Positions 42,002 through 53,528 of a stretch of 64,000 nt of DNA are shown here, one piece after another. Position 1 is the first letter of the stretch, and the number at the start of each line of letters is the position of its first letter. The stretch is taken from contig JAJHZJ010000496.1 of assembly GCA_023548195.1 (NCBI GenBank), forward strand, positions 2,810,001 to 2,874,000, written 5' to 3'. The DNA comes from Bettongia penicillata ogilbyi (lineage: Eukaryota > Chordata > Mammalia > Diprotodontia > Potoroidae). Under the pieces are notes generated by a model, which was not told the DNA's origin, ran no database searches, and saw nothing but the letters and a program-made list of their open reading frames with translations. The position numbers and the translations under genes were made by a program.

Positions 42002-42780
42002 GCTCCCATGGAGCACGTGTATGGATCGGCCTGCACTCTAGCCCTTTCCAATGGACCTCAAGGTAAAGGATGGTATTCGTGAGCTAGGACATAGGGGATG
42101 ATCTGTGTCAGGGGAGATTTGTAATAGAACAGGAGCAACATCCACTGGGTGAAATTTAAAGGGGAGAAACAGCTGCTTTTTCTTCCTTCTTTCCTCTTCA
42201 ATATATGGGTTGATACTCCAACAATTCTTTGAATTTCCTGTGATGGAGGGCATGGAATTTATCCCCCTGGATCTCAGTGCTCTAGAGGCTTCTTCTATTT
42301 TGCTTTTCTTTCCCTGAAGTACAGGTGATAAAACACATGCCCCATAGATATTTGCCTAGCATTGAAATCAGCCTTATGTTTTCAAAAAGTCTGTAGTTTT
42401 TGAATCAGGGGCTAATTGCTCAGCTGAAAGGGATTTCTGAAAGAGTTTCCTATAGAAAAAGATGACTCCCCTCCCCCCCACCAGAAGGATGAACTGAAAC
42501 CATGCCTGGGCTTGTCAGGAGAGTTACTTGGACAGTGCAGAGCTGAGGTAAAGGTGAAATACCTGTTTAGTTCAATAAAATATTTCATGTTTTAAGTATT
42601 AGTCTCCTGGAAGAGTATAAGTAAAGTTACGGGTTATGGTATAATACTTTAAGTATTTGCCAATGTGTGCTCATGAGTCTTGTATTTTCAGCATTATTTT
42701 TGGTAAAGGCAATAAACAGCTATCCTATACCTGACCTATACCTAAACATGAGCATTTTTCTAGAAGTTCTTGCTGTTAAG
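42002..42780. other. No recognised feature
   Basis: Unique-looking sequence, including 'ctcccctccccccca' at about 42468. Confidence 0.4.
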
Positions 42781-42980
42781 TCTTTTTTTTCAGTTGTATC
42801 TGACTCTTTGTGAGCCCATTTGGGTTTTTCTTCACAAATATGTGGAATGACTTGTCACATCCTTCTCCAGCTCATTTTACAAAGTAAGAAACTGAGGCAA
42901 ATAGAGTGAAATGACTTTCCCAGGGTCACACAGCTAGTAAGTGCTCCATTCACTGTATCCCTTAACTGCTCATTGATCTA
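42780..42980 (-). mobile_element. MAR1 SINE
   Basis: 'tcagttgtatctgactcttt' is followed by 'gtgagcccatttgggttttt', 'agaaactgaggcaaatagag' and 'cccagggtcacacagctagt' (about 42920). The head is shortened by an internal deletion after 'agtaagtg'. Confidence 0.93.
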
Positions 42981-43954
42981 GTCATGGGGCTCTGGCTCAT
43001 GCCCTGAGAACCTTGGACTGTATTTCTCCACAGGAAGAAATGTAAACTTGTCTCTTGGAGAATTGTGATGTAAGGGAAATACCTTGGAATGGGAAGCCTA
43101 AAGCATGAGTAGACGGTATTACTGGATCAAGGAGTGATTCTTTGGTCATGGAGATATTCAAAAAGCCTTGTCAAGAGTCTTGACTTCTGGGAGATCTCAG
43201 TGACTCCTTTGCTCAGCATGTCCAGGGAAGAGAGTGGAGCCTGTGATCCTGGCAGCTCCAAAAAGTCAGGAACATACCACAGGAATCTGGGAGACAGAGC
43301 CCAGGATGAGTGATACACTTAGCCCAGCATCTGTGCCTCAAGGGGTAAAGAATGACCTTTGTGACTCCAGAAGAGACAAAGACTCACCTGGCATTGATGC
43401 TGCCACTGTATGTAAACTTATTGGGACCTTGATAGAACTAAGCTAGCTGAGCCTGGTCCTTCTAGACGCCAAGGTAGCATAGAGTCCTTAAGGTGTTGGG
43501 GAAGGGGAAGGAGATCTTTGTACATTGTTCTTGTTGTTTCTTTAAAATAAATATCCCTTTGTACAAGATAACTTTTATTAAATGACTAACTGGATTAATA
43601 GGCATTAATCACAGGCATTAATAACAAATGAAGGAAACTGAGGCAATGGAAAGTCAAGCAAATGGTGGTGGAGAAAGAGCTTCCCTGAGCCCCTCAGGGT
43701 ATCCTGGAATCTTAAGTAGAGATGTAGCCTCCCTGACCTTGAGAGGAAGCCAGAATATACACGTTCTAATCCATTTTGGGGATACCTTAGACAAAAGCCA
43801 TTCCAAAACTTTGCTTATGAGGTTGCTTCTGAGTGTTACTTTGGTTTGATAGTATGATGAGCCAGAGATTGCAAGAAGAGTCTTACTCCCCTTTTGGGGG
43901 ATACTCTCGTAGGATTAAACTTAGACTGAATGATCCTAATGCAAGAGTCACTTA
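42981..43954. other. No recognised feature
   Basis: About 970 bp. 43520-43560 ('tttctttaaaataaatatcc') carries AATAAA and resembles the 3' end of some retroelement. Otherwise unassigned. Confidence 0.35.
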
Positions 43955-44045
43955 AAACAAGGGCCCTTGGGCCATCAAATGAGATAATGGCACTTAGCAC
44001 AGTGCCTTGCACATAGTGGGCATTTAATAAGTGTTTATTCCCTTT
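43955..44045 (+). mobile_element. MIR/L2 3' tail
   Basis: 'gagataatggcacttagcac', 'agtgccttgcacatagtggg' and 'catttaataagtgtttattc' in plus orientation. Confidence 0.8.
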
Positions 44046-44580
44046 TCCTTTCCATGGGCTCTTTACATAGTACTTATACTTCCTTAGATAACCCAGAAAA
44101 GCAAAAGTGTAAAAATTAGCACCCTCATTCTAGCTGTTGCGCTTGGGTCTATACATTGTCTTACAAATTAAATGATTAGCAGAATGAAAAAAGAAAAAAA
44201 ACAGTTGAAGTACCAGAACCATACTCCTTCTTTTCTTATGTGTATCTTCTGTCGATGAAAAAGTATGGCTCTTCTGTGATTTACCTCTACTGAAAATAGA
44301 AGTTCAATCCTTATACACAGAAGAACCTGAGACAATGAGAGAGGTTAACTGAGTTCCCTGAGGTCGCTTAGCTAATTGATTATGTTTTAACAGACAGTAA
44401 ATGATTGGTTATTGATGTGGGAGTCATTTCCAAACCAGCTTTCTAGTCAGACCATTGACTTATAAGAGCAAAGATCACAGTTAAAACCAACTTTGATGAA
44501 CAGAAAAGAATGAGATAATAATAATGGACAATTAAACAGTTCTTTAAAGTTGGCAAAGTACACTGTGTAGAATCAGTCAG
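44046..44580 (-). mobile_element. MIR SINE fragment in otherwise unassigned sequence
   Basis: Only 44300-44395 is recognisable ('acagaagaacctgagacaat', 'gaggtcgcttagctaattga') as reverse SINE core. The flanks up to 44580 show nothing clear. Confidence 0.5.
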
Positions 44581-44850
44581 TCATTCGGTCAACAAGCATT
44601 TATTAAGGACTTACTATGGACTAGGTCCTGTGCTAAGCATTGTATATACAAAGGAAAGCAAAAGAATTGTGCCTTAAAAGGCAAAGCCATGTGGTCTTTT
44701 AAGGGGATCATAGTCTAATGAGAGACAACATACAAATGGCCATGTTCATAAAAGAAATACATAGGGTAAGTGGAAGGTGATTAGTCTCAGAGAAGGCATT
44801 GGATGGTGATGGGGAGAGAGATAGAAAAGAAGGTCTAAATAGATTACATA
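44580..44850 (-). mobile_element. L2 3' region
   Basis: 'gtcaacaagcatttattaag' (about 44588), 'ggtcctgtgctaagcattgt', 'ggatcatagtctaatgagag' and 'agtctcagagaaggcattgg' keep reverse L2 order. Confidence 0.9.
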
Positions 44851-44864
44851 GGAAATAATTGTAG

Positions 44865-44995
44865 GATTACCTAGTCCAAACTTTTCAACTTATAGATAAG
44901 GGAACTGACTTACAGAGAAGTTAAATATTTTGCACAAGGTCACGGGTAAAAGTAGTGGAGTTGGGATTGGATCCCTAACAGTCTCACAAGAGTTG
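44865..44995 (-). mobile_element. MIR SINE
   Basis: 'ggattacctagtccaaactt', 'gataagggaactgacttaca' and 'tggagttgggattggatccc' in reverse order. Confidence 0.75.
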
Positions 44996-45194
44996 GTTTT
45001 CAGTGTGAGCATTTACATCTTGGAAATCACAAATGCTACAAATCAGAACTTAATTTATTTCTTTGTGGACTTTCTAGGCTTAAGAAAGTGATGGGAGAAA
45101 AGGGTTAAATAATGTAGCTTAAGCTTTAAAGTGTGTAATGTACACATTTTCTCCCCATAGATCCAGTTGTTAAACATTGACCAGTGCACCTTTG

Positions 45195-45410
45195 ATTATA
45201 CCTTTCCTATACATAATATCTATCATCTGAGCCACAATAATTCTATGAAGTAGACAGTATACGACTCATTATCACCATTTTACAAATGAGAAAAACCACA
45301 AATTCGAGAAGTGAAGAATTTAGGGTCACATAGCTAGTAAGTGCCAGAACTTCAATTTGGACTCAGGTCTTCCTGACTTCTAGTCCAGAGATATATTTAC
45401 GGCACTATCA
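45195..45410 (-). mobile_element. MIR/THER1 SINE
   Basis: 'ctcattatcaccattttaca' (about 45265), 'ggtcacatagctagtaagtg' and 'aggtcttcctgacttctagt' in order. Confidence 0.9.
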
Positions 45411-45429
45411 AGATGTAGCATGTAGTTAA

Positions 45430-45884
45430 GGTAACTCCAGCTTGACCTATTAGAATCTGAGGGCTGGAAAGAATCCCTGCAACTATGTCCTCCACCTATA
45501 GTCAAAAGTACTCTTCTTTCTACCATACCCGACAAATGTTCATCTAGCTTCTGCTTGAAGACCTCCAAGGCGGGGGATCCCTCACCTTTTGGGACAGTTC
45601 ATTCCACTTTGAATAGTCATAATAACTGGAAGGTTTTTTTTTCCTGACAACGAAGTGCAGCTTTCATTTTACTCCTGTCTTTCCCTTGAGGTCAGCCACA
45701 TCAAACATTTATGCCCGAAAACCTTCCATATACTTACAGACAACCATCATGTCTCACTCTACACCTGACTAGGTTCTTTTCCAGACTAAAGATACTCAGA
45801 TTTTTTTTCCAGAACACAGCTGTTACCAAATGATATCTCCAACATTTTGTACTTGTCACATTGATTTTTTTGTACTCCAGCATA

Positions 45885-45977
<93 letters not shown>

Positions 45978-46100
45978 TATGCACATATATCTATATGTGA
46001 TCAAGATCTAATGCTCTGGGCCCATCAAGATTTTTTTGGATCTTGATCTTATACAGTGGGTTAAACATGTCTTCCAGCTTTATATCATTTTCTCCAGCAT
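45430..46100 (-). mobile_element. CR1/L3-type LINE fossil split by (AT)n
   Basis: 'tagaatctgagggctggaaa', 'ctagcttctgcttgaagacc' (about 45544), 'gacagttcattccactttga', 'accatcatgtctcactctac', 'ggttcttttccagactaaag' and 'acattttgtacttgtcacat' (45841) follow reverse CR1/L3 order. After the microsatellite it resumes with 'catcaagatttttttggatc' and 'cttccagctttatatcattt'. Confidence 0.85.
45889..45995. repeat. (AT)n microsatellite
   Basis: About 36 uninterrupted AT units, then imperfect 'gtatatatac' and 'gcacatatatc' units. It sits at the interruption of the CR1/L3 fossil. Confidence 0.97.
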
Positions 46101-46180
46101 AGGGTCTTATATCACTAGGACTAAGCATAATTCTTAGCACATAGGAAGTGCATATTTTGTCAACTTTGTGTTGAATTTGT
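46100..46180 (+). mobile_element. L2 3' tail
   Basis: 'agggtcttatatcactagga' leads to 'aattcttagcacataggaag' and 'gtcaactttgtgttgaattt'. Confidence 0.6.
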
Positions 46181-46635
46181 AGAAATTAGGATTGTAGTTG
46201 AGTCAAGTTGAATTAGCAGAATACAAAGTCTTTCTATCAGTATAAATTTTGTACAACATATTTGTCTTTATGCCATGGAATGGAATTAGCCCTAGATTCT
46301 TGAAGGTAATTCTTGCAGAGGCCAAGCTGAGACACAGACTACCAAGCTCTATTAATTTTATGCATGAGCCCAGAGATAGATTGTGTATTCATTGCATAGG
46401 ACCAACCCAACTAAGCTGAGGAGAATTGTCACCCAAAGTAATAGAAAAGTCACTCTCTAAAAATTAGAGTCTACACTGGCATCAGGAACACTTATACAGA
46501 TCCTAGAAAACAGGACACCAAGAAGGCATTGTATGGCTTTCCCATAGCCAAGCAAGTTGTGGCCATTAAAATGGTCTTCTCCCTTCCAAAAAGAACTAGA
46601 AAGTAGGAAATTATGAGCATATGGCTAATAACATA
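46181..46635. other. No recognised feature
   Basis: Unique-looking sequence. Confidence 0.4.
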
Positions 46636-46639
46636 TAGT

Positions 46640-47335
46640 AGAAAGTAAGCTTCTTGAGGACAGGGTTCAATTTTTTTTTTGTCTTTTTCTTCTCACCTAT
46701 CTAACCAATCCTTCTCAACTTCTGTTGTATCTTTATCCAGGTTATTCTTGTTAACCATGGATCTCTGCCAATGTTTTGTCCTGAGTCTCTTTCTCTTCTG
46801 CCACTATACAGTTTTGCTTGGTGGTCTAATAAACTCCCAAATACTGGCTCTCTATAGACGATTATCAGATTTATTTGTCCAGCTCTAACCTTTCTCTTGA
46901 CCTCCAATTTTCCATATTCAACTACTTATTGGATGTCTTTAACCAGATCTCTTAAACTTAGCATGTCTAAAACTGAACTCATCCCAATTTATCTTTCCTT
47001 CCAAGTTCTCCCCTCTTTCTAACTTCCCTGTTACTATTGAGGTACAACCATCCTCCCAGTCACCAGGGCTCACAAACAAGGTGCCATTCTGGACTCCTCC
47101 CCCAAACATGATCTGTCACCAAGTGCCAACAACCATCCAGCCTTCTCTTTGAGATTATCTCCTCCTTATTCTATGTTTACTCCCTTTATACATAGCTGTT
47201 TACAAGTCATCTCCCCCATAGATAATAAGCCCCTTGAGGGCAGGGACTATCTTTTGCCTCTTTTCATATCTCCAGAACTAGCACACAGTAGGTCTGTAAG
47301 ACATGTTAGTTGAATGATTTTTCTCCCTAGAACCT
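46640..47335 (+). mobile_element. L2 LINE fossil with internal deletion
   Basis: It starts with an L2 3'-end scrap ('gtaagcttcttgaggacagg'). L2 ORF2-region text follows: 'tattggatgtctttaaccag' (about 46928), 'catgtctaaaactgaactca', 'ccatcctcccagtcaccagg' and 'gatctgtcaccaagtgccaa'. It then jumps, missing several hundred bases compared with the L2 at 41 kb, to 'ataagccccttgagggcagg' (47225) and 'agttgaatga'. Confidence 0.9.
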
Positions 47336-47384
47336 CGAAAGATGCTGTACCCATGGTGGGCAGTGAAGAAATGCTTGTCTAATT

Positions 47385-47680
47385 TGACATTTATATAGAA
47401 CTTTACAGTTTGTTCTAAAGAGCTCTCTTTACACAGTTTACATTTCTATAGTCATTTAGAGTTGGCCGAAGGTTTTTCACAGGCTCATTTGAGCCTCTAA
47501 AACTCCAAAAGGCAGGTACCGAGACATCACAAACTTCTTTTTACAGGTGATGAAACTGAGGTCAAAGGAATTAAGTGATGTGCCCATGGTCATATGCCTA
47601 GTAAGTGTCGAAGTCAGGATTCAAATCCAGGTCTGTCCCCTTACTCCTAGGTTCATCCCTGGTTCTTTTTGCTACATCAG
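47385..47680 (-). mobile_element. THER1 SINE
   Basis: 'tttatatagaactttacagt' tail, 'ttacaggtgatgaaactgag' (about 47541), 'tgtgcccatggtcatatgcc' core and 'gattcaaatccaggtctgtc' head. Confidence 0.88.
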
Positions 47681-47849
47681 CTTGTCTTCAGGGACAGTGT
47701 ATCAGATGGAAAAGCTTGTTCAGCAGCATTTTCTCATGATAATTATTTTTTCTCAAACATTCCCTGGTGTGCCAAGGTGGAGGCTGCTCAAAGTGCTATT
47801 TCCTGAGACTCTTTCAAAGGCAGAACTTCTTTCTATGTTTCATGCCTAG

Positions 47850-48235
47850 GCACGGAGTGTGGATAGAACACAGAAACTGGACTCAGGAGGAGGACCTGAG
47901 ATCAAATGTCACCTCAGATGCTCATAGTGGATGGAATTATGTCAGTTCCTAAGTTCAAATTCTACCTCAGACACTTTCTGGCACTGTGGTGACCCTGAGC
48001 AAATCACTTATTCCCTCTGTGACTCACTTTCCTCTTCTGTAAAATGAGGGTTGGACTCAAAGGAATCTAAATCTCTTCTACTATGACCCTGGGCAAGCTC
48101 TTGTGTTCCCTGAACTCCAATTTCCTTATCTGTAGCATGGAAATAATAATAGAGCTTATTTCTCAGGGTTGTTGTGAGTAAAGGATGATTAACATATTGA
48201 AAAATATTGTACATGTACATACATATTATAAAGAA
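47850..48235 (+). mobile_element. Composite of two plus-strand SINEs
   Basis: Two head motifs occur ('ggaggacctgagatcaaatg' at about 47888 and 'cctaagttcaaattctacct' at about 47948) before one core ('gtgaccctgagcaaatcact'). A second core-to-tail stretch follows ('ttccttatctgtagcatgga' at 48121, 'gttgttgtgagtaaaggatg'). This indicates a SINE inside or against another. Confidence 0.75.
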
Positions 48236-48239
48236 AGGA

Positions 48240-48480
48240 GGGCAGCTAGGTGGTACAGTGGATAGAACACAGGTCTAAAATCAGGAAGACCTGAGTTCAA
48301 ATGTGGCCTCAAACTCTTACTAGCTATATGACCCTGGGCAAGTCACTTAACTCTATTTTCCTGAGTTCCTCATCTGTAAAATGAGTTCGAGAAGGAAATG
48401 GCAAACCACTCCAGTATTCTTGCCAAGAAAACCCCAACTGGGGTCATGGAGAGTCAGACAGGAATGAGCAACAACAAGAA
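48240..48480 (+). mobile_element. MAR1 SINE, complete and well preserved
   Basis: 'gggcagctaggtggtacagt' at 48241, 'gaccctgggcaagtcactta' at 48330, 'ggaaatggcaaaccactcca' at about 48394, 'accccaactggggtcatgga' and a terminal 'gcaacaacaagaaa'. A short 'aagaaagg' occurs on both sides (48231 and about 48476) and is a probable target-site duplication. Confidence 0.97.
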
Positions 48481-48484
48481 AGGG

Positions 48485-48670
48485 CTTACATCAATAGAAC
48501 ATTTATTAAACACTTACTGTATGCCAGTTCCTATACTAGACACTGTGAACGTAACTACAACCCAATAAGACAATCCCTTCCCTCAAGCAATTTATTTTCT
48601 AATAGAAGAAACCAACACATAAATGGAAGGGGGCAGGGAAGGAGGTGGAATCTAAGTATACTTAGAAACT
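48485..48670 (-). mobile_element. L2 3' region
   Basis: 'atttattaaacacttactgt', 'cagttcctatactagacact' and 'caatcccttccctcaagcaa' in reverse order. Confidence 0.88.
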
Positions 48671-49734
48671 GTATTAGGGGTGCCATCTCCCAGACTTAGT
48701 TCCAAGTGAAATCTGGTTCAATCTCATCCATTCGACCCCAGGATGACTCCAGGAGTGGAGTCTGTGTTTTAGTTGGGAGGAGGTGAGGATGATGACTGGA
48801 GTGGAGACAGCAAGGTTTGGAGGTGCTGGTAGGCTTATATCTTTGCCCCTCACATTCTCTCACCTGGCTTCCTAATAGCTCATGGGCTTTGGCCAAAATT
48901 GGAGGACAGTCTGGGATGCAGCATATGTGCCCAAATCCAGCAGACCAACCCTCCTGCTTTCACAACCCTGAGGGGACAATCCCCTTAGAGTGGAATCACT
49001 GGGTTGTCTGCTCCAGCCCTACAGGTACTTATCACACACAAGGAAGCCTTAGGCATCTCATCAAGAAAGGCCAAAATTGATGAAGCAATTTTGTCCTGGA
49101 AGCCATTGGCTATTCAGAAGACCCTGAACCCATTAAAAGGTCATCAAGATGGCTGATGGAAATAGAATCCATTCATTAATATTAATGACAATTACAATTC
49201 TAAAGCTGGCTCCCACTTCCATTAGAGCTTAAGTTTTCTGTCTGGCTTCTAGGTTAGCTGGAAAGGAAGAACTATCCAAGGAATAGAGAGAGATTATTTT
49301 CAGAATCAGATCCTTTTGTTTTCAATGCGTGTATCCAGGGTTGCCCTATGAAACTGGAGACACACCATGAGGTTTACTGGCTTCCAACCAGAGGTGACCT
49401 CATCACCTGCATATTAATGAGGTGTCAAAGGTAGCTCTTTTCACTGGGAGGGTAAGAAAGTGCCGTTGAGTTGGAGTAGGATGTAGGGCAAGCCAAGTTC
49501 CCGCAGGGCCTGGGTTACTCACCTTATAACTGGAATGGCCAGATGATATCTCCTGAGGAATCGGGAATGGATACCCTTCTGGATGAGTCAAGGAACGCTG
49601 AGCTGTTTGGGCAGAAACAAGATGGAAACCTGTGATAAAATGGGAAGCCTCCAGCATTTAGGCTTTTTTGTGGCCAGATTCTATTGCCTGTCTCTCCTTT
49701 TCATTTTCTATTCTTAGTGGTTATGAGAAATAAA
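48671..49734. other. Unique sequence, candidate conserved noncoding DNA
   Basis: About 1 kb without recognised repeats. 49140-49215 is compact and ATTA-rich ('ccattcattaatattaatga', 'caattacaattctaaag'), the type of text seen in enhancers. Frames at 48817 and 49403 show no domain. Confidence 0.35.
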
Positions 49735-49815
49735 ACTTTTTATCTCTGCTAGTACCTGGCTCAGTGTTGTGTACAATCTTGGTGCTTAATAAATCTTTCT
49801 GAAATGAATGAATGA
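49735..49815 (+). mobile_element. L2 3' tail
   Basis: 'tagtacctggctcagtgttg' and 'ttggtgcttaataaatcttt', ending in 'gaatgaatgaa'. Confidence 0.75.
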
Positions 49816-49890
49816 AAATTCAATTTGATTGCTTGAGGCCTTCTTTTCCTATTATTTCTGTGTAGAAATTCAAAGAACGAGTCTCTCAGT

Positions 49891-49915
49891 ACACACACAC
49901 ACACACACACACACA
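49891..49915. repeat. (CA)n microsatellite
   Basis: About 12 CA units, followed by a 'gatataatatatatt' patch. Confidence 0.97.
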
Positions 49916-50084
49916 GATATAATATATATTGTGGACAGATGCATCAAATGGAAAATAAGTGGAATTGAATGGAAGGAAGAAAGCAGGAGGGGGTGACCTG
50001 TGGAAAGCTGCTCACTCTATTTAAGAGCTCCTAACTGCTCCCTGAAAAATGAATCACCTTTCTCTTCTTTTTTCCCTCTAAATT
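49916..50084. other. No recognised feature
   Basis: Short unique interval ahead of the L1 complex. Confidence 0.4.
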
Positions 50085-52420
50085 AAAATTTGCAAAAATA
50101 AACATTTATTTTCTCTCCCTCCTATTTCACTCCCCCGGGGGAAAGAAAAATTAAAATAAAAAAATTATTTGCTTGTTTTTAGTTTTCAACACTCACTTCT
50201 ATAAGATTTTGAGTTCTAAATTTTCTTGCCCTCCCTCCACTCCCCGCTCCTCAAAACGTTGTGCAATATAATATAGGTTATACATGTACAATCATATTAA
50301 ACATATTTCCACATTAGTCATGTTGTAAAGAAGAATTCAAACTAAAGGGAAAAACCATGAGAAAGAAGAAACAAATGAGAGAGAGAGAAAAAAAATAGTA
50401 TGCTTTGATCTGCATTCAGACTCTGTAGTTCTTTCTCTGCATGTGCATAGTATTTTCCATCCCGAGTCTTTTGGACTTGTCTTAGATCCTTGCATTACTG
50501 ACAAGAGTTAAGTCTATCCAAGTCAGTTCTTGCACGCTGTGGCTGTTACCGTGTACAGTGTTCTCTTGGTTCTACTCACTTCGCTCAGCATCACTTCATA
50601 TAAGTCTATGCAGGTATTTCTGAAGTCCACCTGTTCATCATTTCTAATGGCACAATAGTAATCCATTCCATTCACATACCACAACTTGTTCAGCCAGTCC
50701 CCAACTAATGAGCATCACCTCAGTTTCCAATTCTTGGCCATCACAAAAAGAGCTGCTATAAATACTTTTGTACATGTGAGTACTTTTCCCATTTTTATGA
50801 TCTCTTTGGAATACACACCTAGAAAGGATATTGCTGGATCAAAGGATATGAGGTTTTATAGTCCTTTGGATATAGTTCCAAATTGCTCCCCAGAATGACT
50901 GGATCAATTCATATTGTCACCAACAATGCAATAGTGTTCCAATTTTCCCACATCTTTTTTCATTTATCATTTTCCTGTTTTGTCATGTCAACCAAACCTC
51001 AGAGTTGTTTTGTATTTCTGTAATCAATAATGATTTAGAGTATTTTTTCCTATGACTATAGATAGCTTTGATTTCCTTATTTAAAAACTGCCTGTTCATA
51101 TTAGAGTTTTTAATATTTTACTTATTTTTAGTTTTCAATATTCACCTCAATAAAATTTTGAGTTCTAAATTTTCTCCCCCTCCTTCCACTCCCTACTCCT
51201 GGATACATCATGCAATCTGATACAGGCTCTACTTATACATTTATATTACACATTTTCACATGATGTAAAGAGGAATTAGAACTAATGGGAGGAACCACAA
51301 GAAAGAAGAAATAAGACAAAATAACAAAAGAAAAAGAGAGCAAATAGTATACTTCCATCTGCATTCAGATGCCAAAGTTCTTTCTCTGGATGCGAATAGC
51401 GTTTTCCACTGTGAGTCTTTTGGAGTTGTGCTAGATCCTTGCATTGCTGAAAAGAGTTGAGTCTATCAAAGTCAGCCCTCACACAATGTGATTATTACTG
51501 TGTGCAGTGTTAGCTTGGCCTGCTCGTTTCACTCAGCATCAGTTCATATAAATCTTTCTAGGTTTTTCTGAAGTCAACCTGCTCACCATGTAATCCTTTG
51601 ATATTTATCAGTTGGGGAATGACTTGAATTCTCATAAATTCAACTCTGTTCTCTATATATTTTAGAAATGAAGTCTTTATCAGAGGCCCTGGCTTGTAAA
51701 AAACATTTCTAAGCTTTCTGTTTCCCTTCAAATCTTGGTTGCATTGGCTATGTTTGTTCAAAATCTTTTCCATTTAATGTAATCAAAATCATCAATTTTG
51801 CATTTCATAATGTTCTCTATCTCTTGTTTTGTCATAAATTATTCTCTTTTCCATAGATCTCACAAGTAAATTATTCCTTGCTCTCCTAGTTTCTTATAGT
51901 ATCAGTCTTATATCTAAATCATGTACCCATTTTGACTTTATCTTGTTATAGCGTGTAAAATGTTGGCCTATACCTAGTTTTTGCCATACTATTTTCCAGT
52001 TTTGCCAGCAGTTTTTGTGAAATAATGAATTCTTATCCCAGAGGGTGGAACCTTCGGGTTTATCAAAAAGTAGATTGCCGTGGTCATTGACTACTGTGTG
52101 TTGTACACCCAACATATTCCACTAATCCATCACTCTTTTTCTTAACCAGTATCAAGTAGTTTTGATGACTGCTGCTTTATAATACAGTTCTAGATCTGGT
52201 ACAGCCAGATCACCTTCCCTTGACTTTCTTTTCACTATTTCCCTTGACATTCTGAACCTTTTGTTCTTCCAGATGAATTTTGTTATTATTTTTCCTAGTT
52301 CTATAAAATACATTTGGTAATCTTATAAGTATGGCACTAAATAAATAAATTAACTTAGCTAAAATGATCATTTTTATTATATTAGCTTGGCCTACCCATG
52401 AGCAAGTGATATGAAAAATT
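50085..52420 (-). mobile_element. L1 (reverse), ORF2 C-terminal region plus 3'UTR, interrupted by another L1 tail
   Basis: The 3' end is at the left. Reverse ORF2 blocks run in order: 'atggcacaatagtaatccat' (about 50648), 'cagtttccaattcttggcca', 'attgctggatcaaaggatat' (50830), 'gatagctttgatttccttat', then after an interruption at 51104-51590 'tatttatcagttggggaatg' (51602), 'catcaattttgcatttcata' and 'ttagcttggcctacccatga' (52383). Multiple stops in every frame. 50085-50160 may be a separate L1 3' scrap. Confidence 0.88.
51104..51590 (-). mobile_element. Second L1 3' end inserted in the first
   Basis: It duplicates 50165-50650 of the host L1: 'aaattttgagttctaaattt', 'ctgcattcagatgccaaagt', 'gtcttttggagttgtgctag', 'cactcagcatcagttcatat'. 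The host ORF2 text is continuous only if this block is removed. 'catatta' (51098) and 'catgtaa' (51587) flanking it could be a decayed target-site duplication. Confidence 0.8.
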
Positions 52421-53300
52421 AAACTTTTTAAACAAATGTACATAGTCAGATAAAATAATATGGCCATATTGACCATATCCAAACATGTGTATCTCATTCT
52501 GCATCTTGAGTCCTCTAAGTTAGGAGTGGGTAAATTACTGGAAAGAGCTACCCACTCAAAACTTGTGTGCTTTCAGAGATGCTATATGTTTGTAAGTCTT
52601 AGAAAAATTACAGTCTCCAAGGTTAATCGAAATAGCAAAGTAGGTGCAGATAGTAGCCATATACAGGCTTCAGAACACTGCAAATGAGGAGTTACTGAGA
52701 AGTTATGTAAAGGGACATCATCAGAGCCATGGTGATAGGAATAAAGGATGGGACAATTACATACAATGATTTTCAAAAAAAAATCAATGCAATATCAAGA
52801 GACCTAGCAGAAGACCTCCAGCAACTCGTGTTGGGTGGACTTCCATGAAAGTCTTATGGGAAGCCATGAACAAAGTATCATAGAATGGGCAGGCATGAAT
52901 AAACCCATCCACATTGTTATCAAGTTATTCATACTCTTGGCATTAGATGGAGACCTTAGATCATCACAGAGATGAAATCTTAGGTCCATTAGAGTAGTGA
53001 AGTATCTATTTGTCAATTTCTTCTTGTTCTTCCCCTAACTCCCTTAAAGAACTCCTTTTTGTCAACTACCTCAGAAGTGCATAGAAACTCTTTATAAAGG
53101 TTAACAGAAATCAGCAATGTAGGGCTCCCTATTTATAAACAAACTGTTTTCTCCAGTGTTCCAATCTATGGAAGGTAAGTGATCATAAATGGCCCTAGCA
53201 GGGTTGGTATCAAATGGTGGTCACTCTCAATACTGCCAGCTGCCAATGGTTTCCCTCTAGGTACCTTCCTACTGTATTTTCAATATAGCAATTACTTACG
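52421..53300. other. Unassigned sequence, probably old repeat
   Basis: No family recognised. The composition resembles decayed LINE sequence ('acttccatgaaagtcttatg', 'gaatgggcaggcatgaataa'), but I cannot place it. Confidence 0.35.
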
Positions 53301-53317
53301 TATATGTTATCCCCTGC

Positions 53318-53333
53318 TAGATTATAAGCTCTT
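53318..53333 (+). repeat. Target-site duplication, left copy
   Basis: 'tagattataagctctt', repeated exactly at 53529-53544. Confidence 0.97.
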
Positions 53334-53528
53334 CAAAAGAGAAGATGGGGACAAGGGAAGGGAGGGATGATAGAAGAGAGGGCAGATTGGTGATAGGGAA
53401 AATTAGAATGCTTGGTGTATTGGGGTGGGGGAGGGGATAAATGGGGAGGATATTTGGAACCCAAAATTTTGTAAAAATGAATGTAAAAAAAAGTTAAATA
53501 AATAAATTTATATATCCAGAAAAAAAAA
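53334..53528 (+). mobile_element. 5'-truncated L1/HAL1 3' tail, young
   Basis: 195 bp nearly identical to 25612-25775 of the young HAL1: 'gagggcagattggtgatagg', 'tggaacccaaaattttgtaa', 'taaataaataaatttata', ending in an A-run. The perfect 16-bp flanking duplication shows a recent target-primed insertion. Whether the source was HAL1 or a full L1 sharing the 3' end cannot be told. Confidence 0.93.

Noticed and set aside
45786..46046. Frames with Tyr-Ile repeats on both strands
   Set aside because: Translation of the (AT)n microsatellite.
48241..48320. tRNA-like sequence at SINE heads (also 7795, 13917, 55826)
   Set aside because: These are tRNA-derived SINE 5' parts followed by CORE sequence and tails, not functional tRNA genes.
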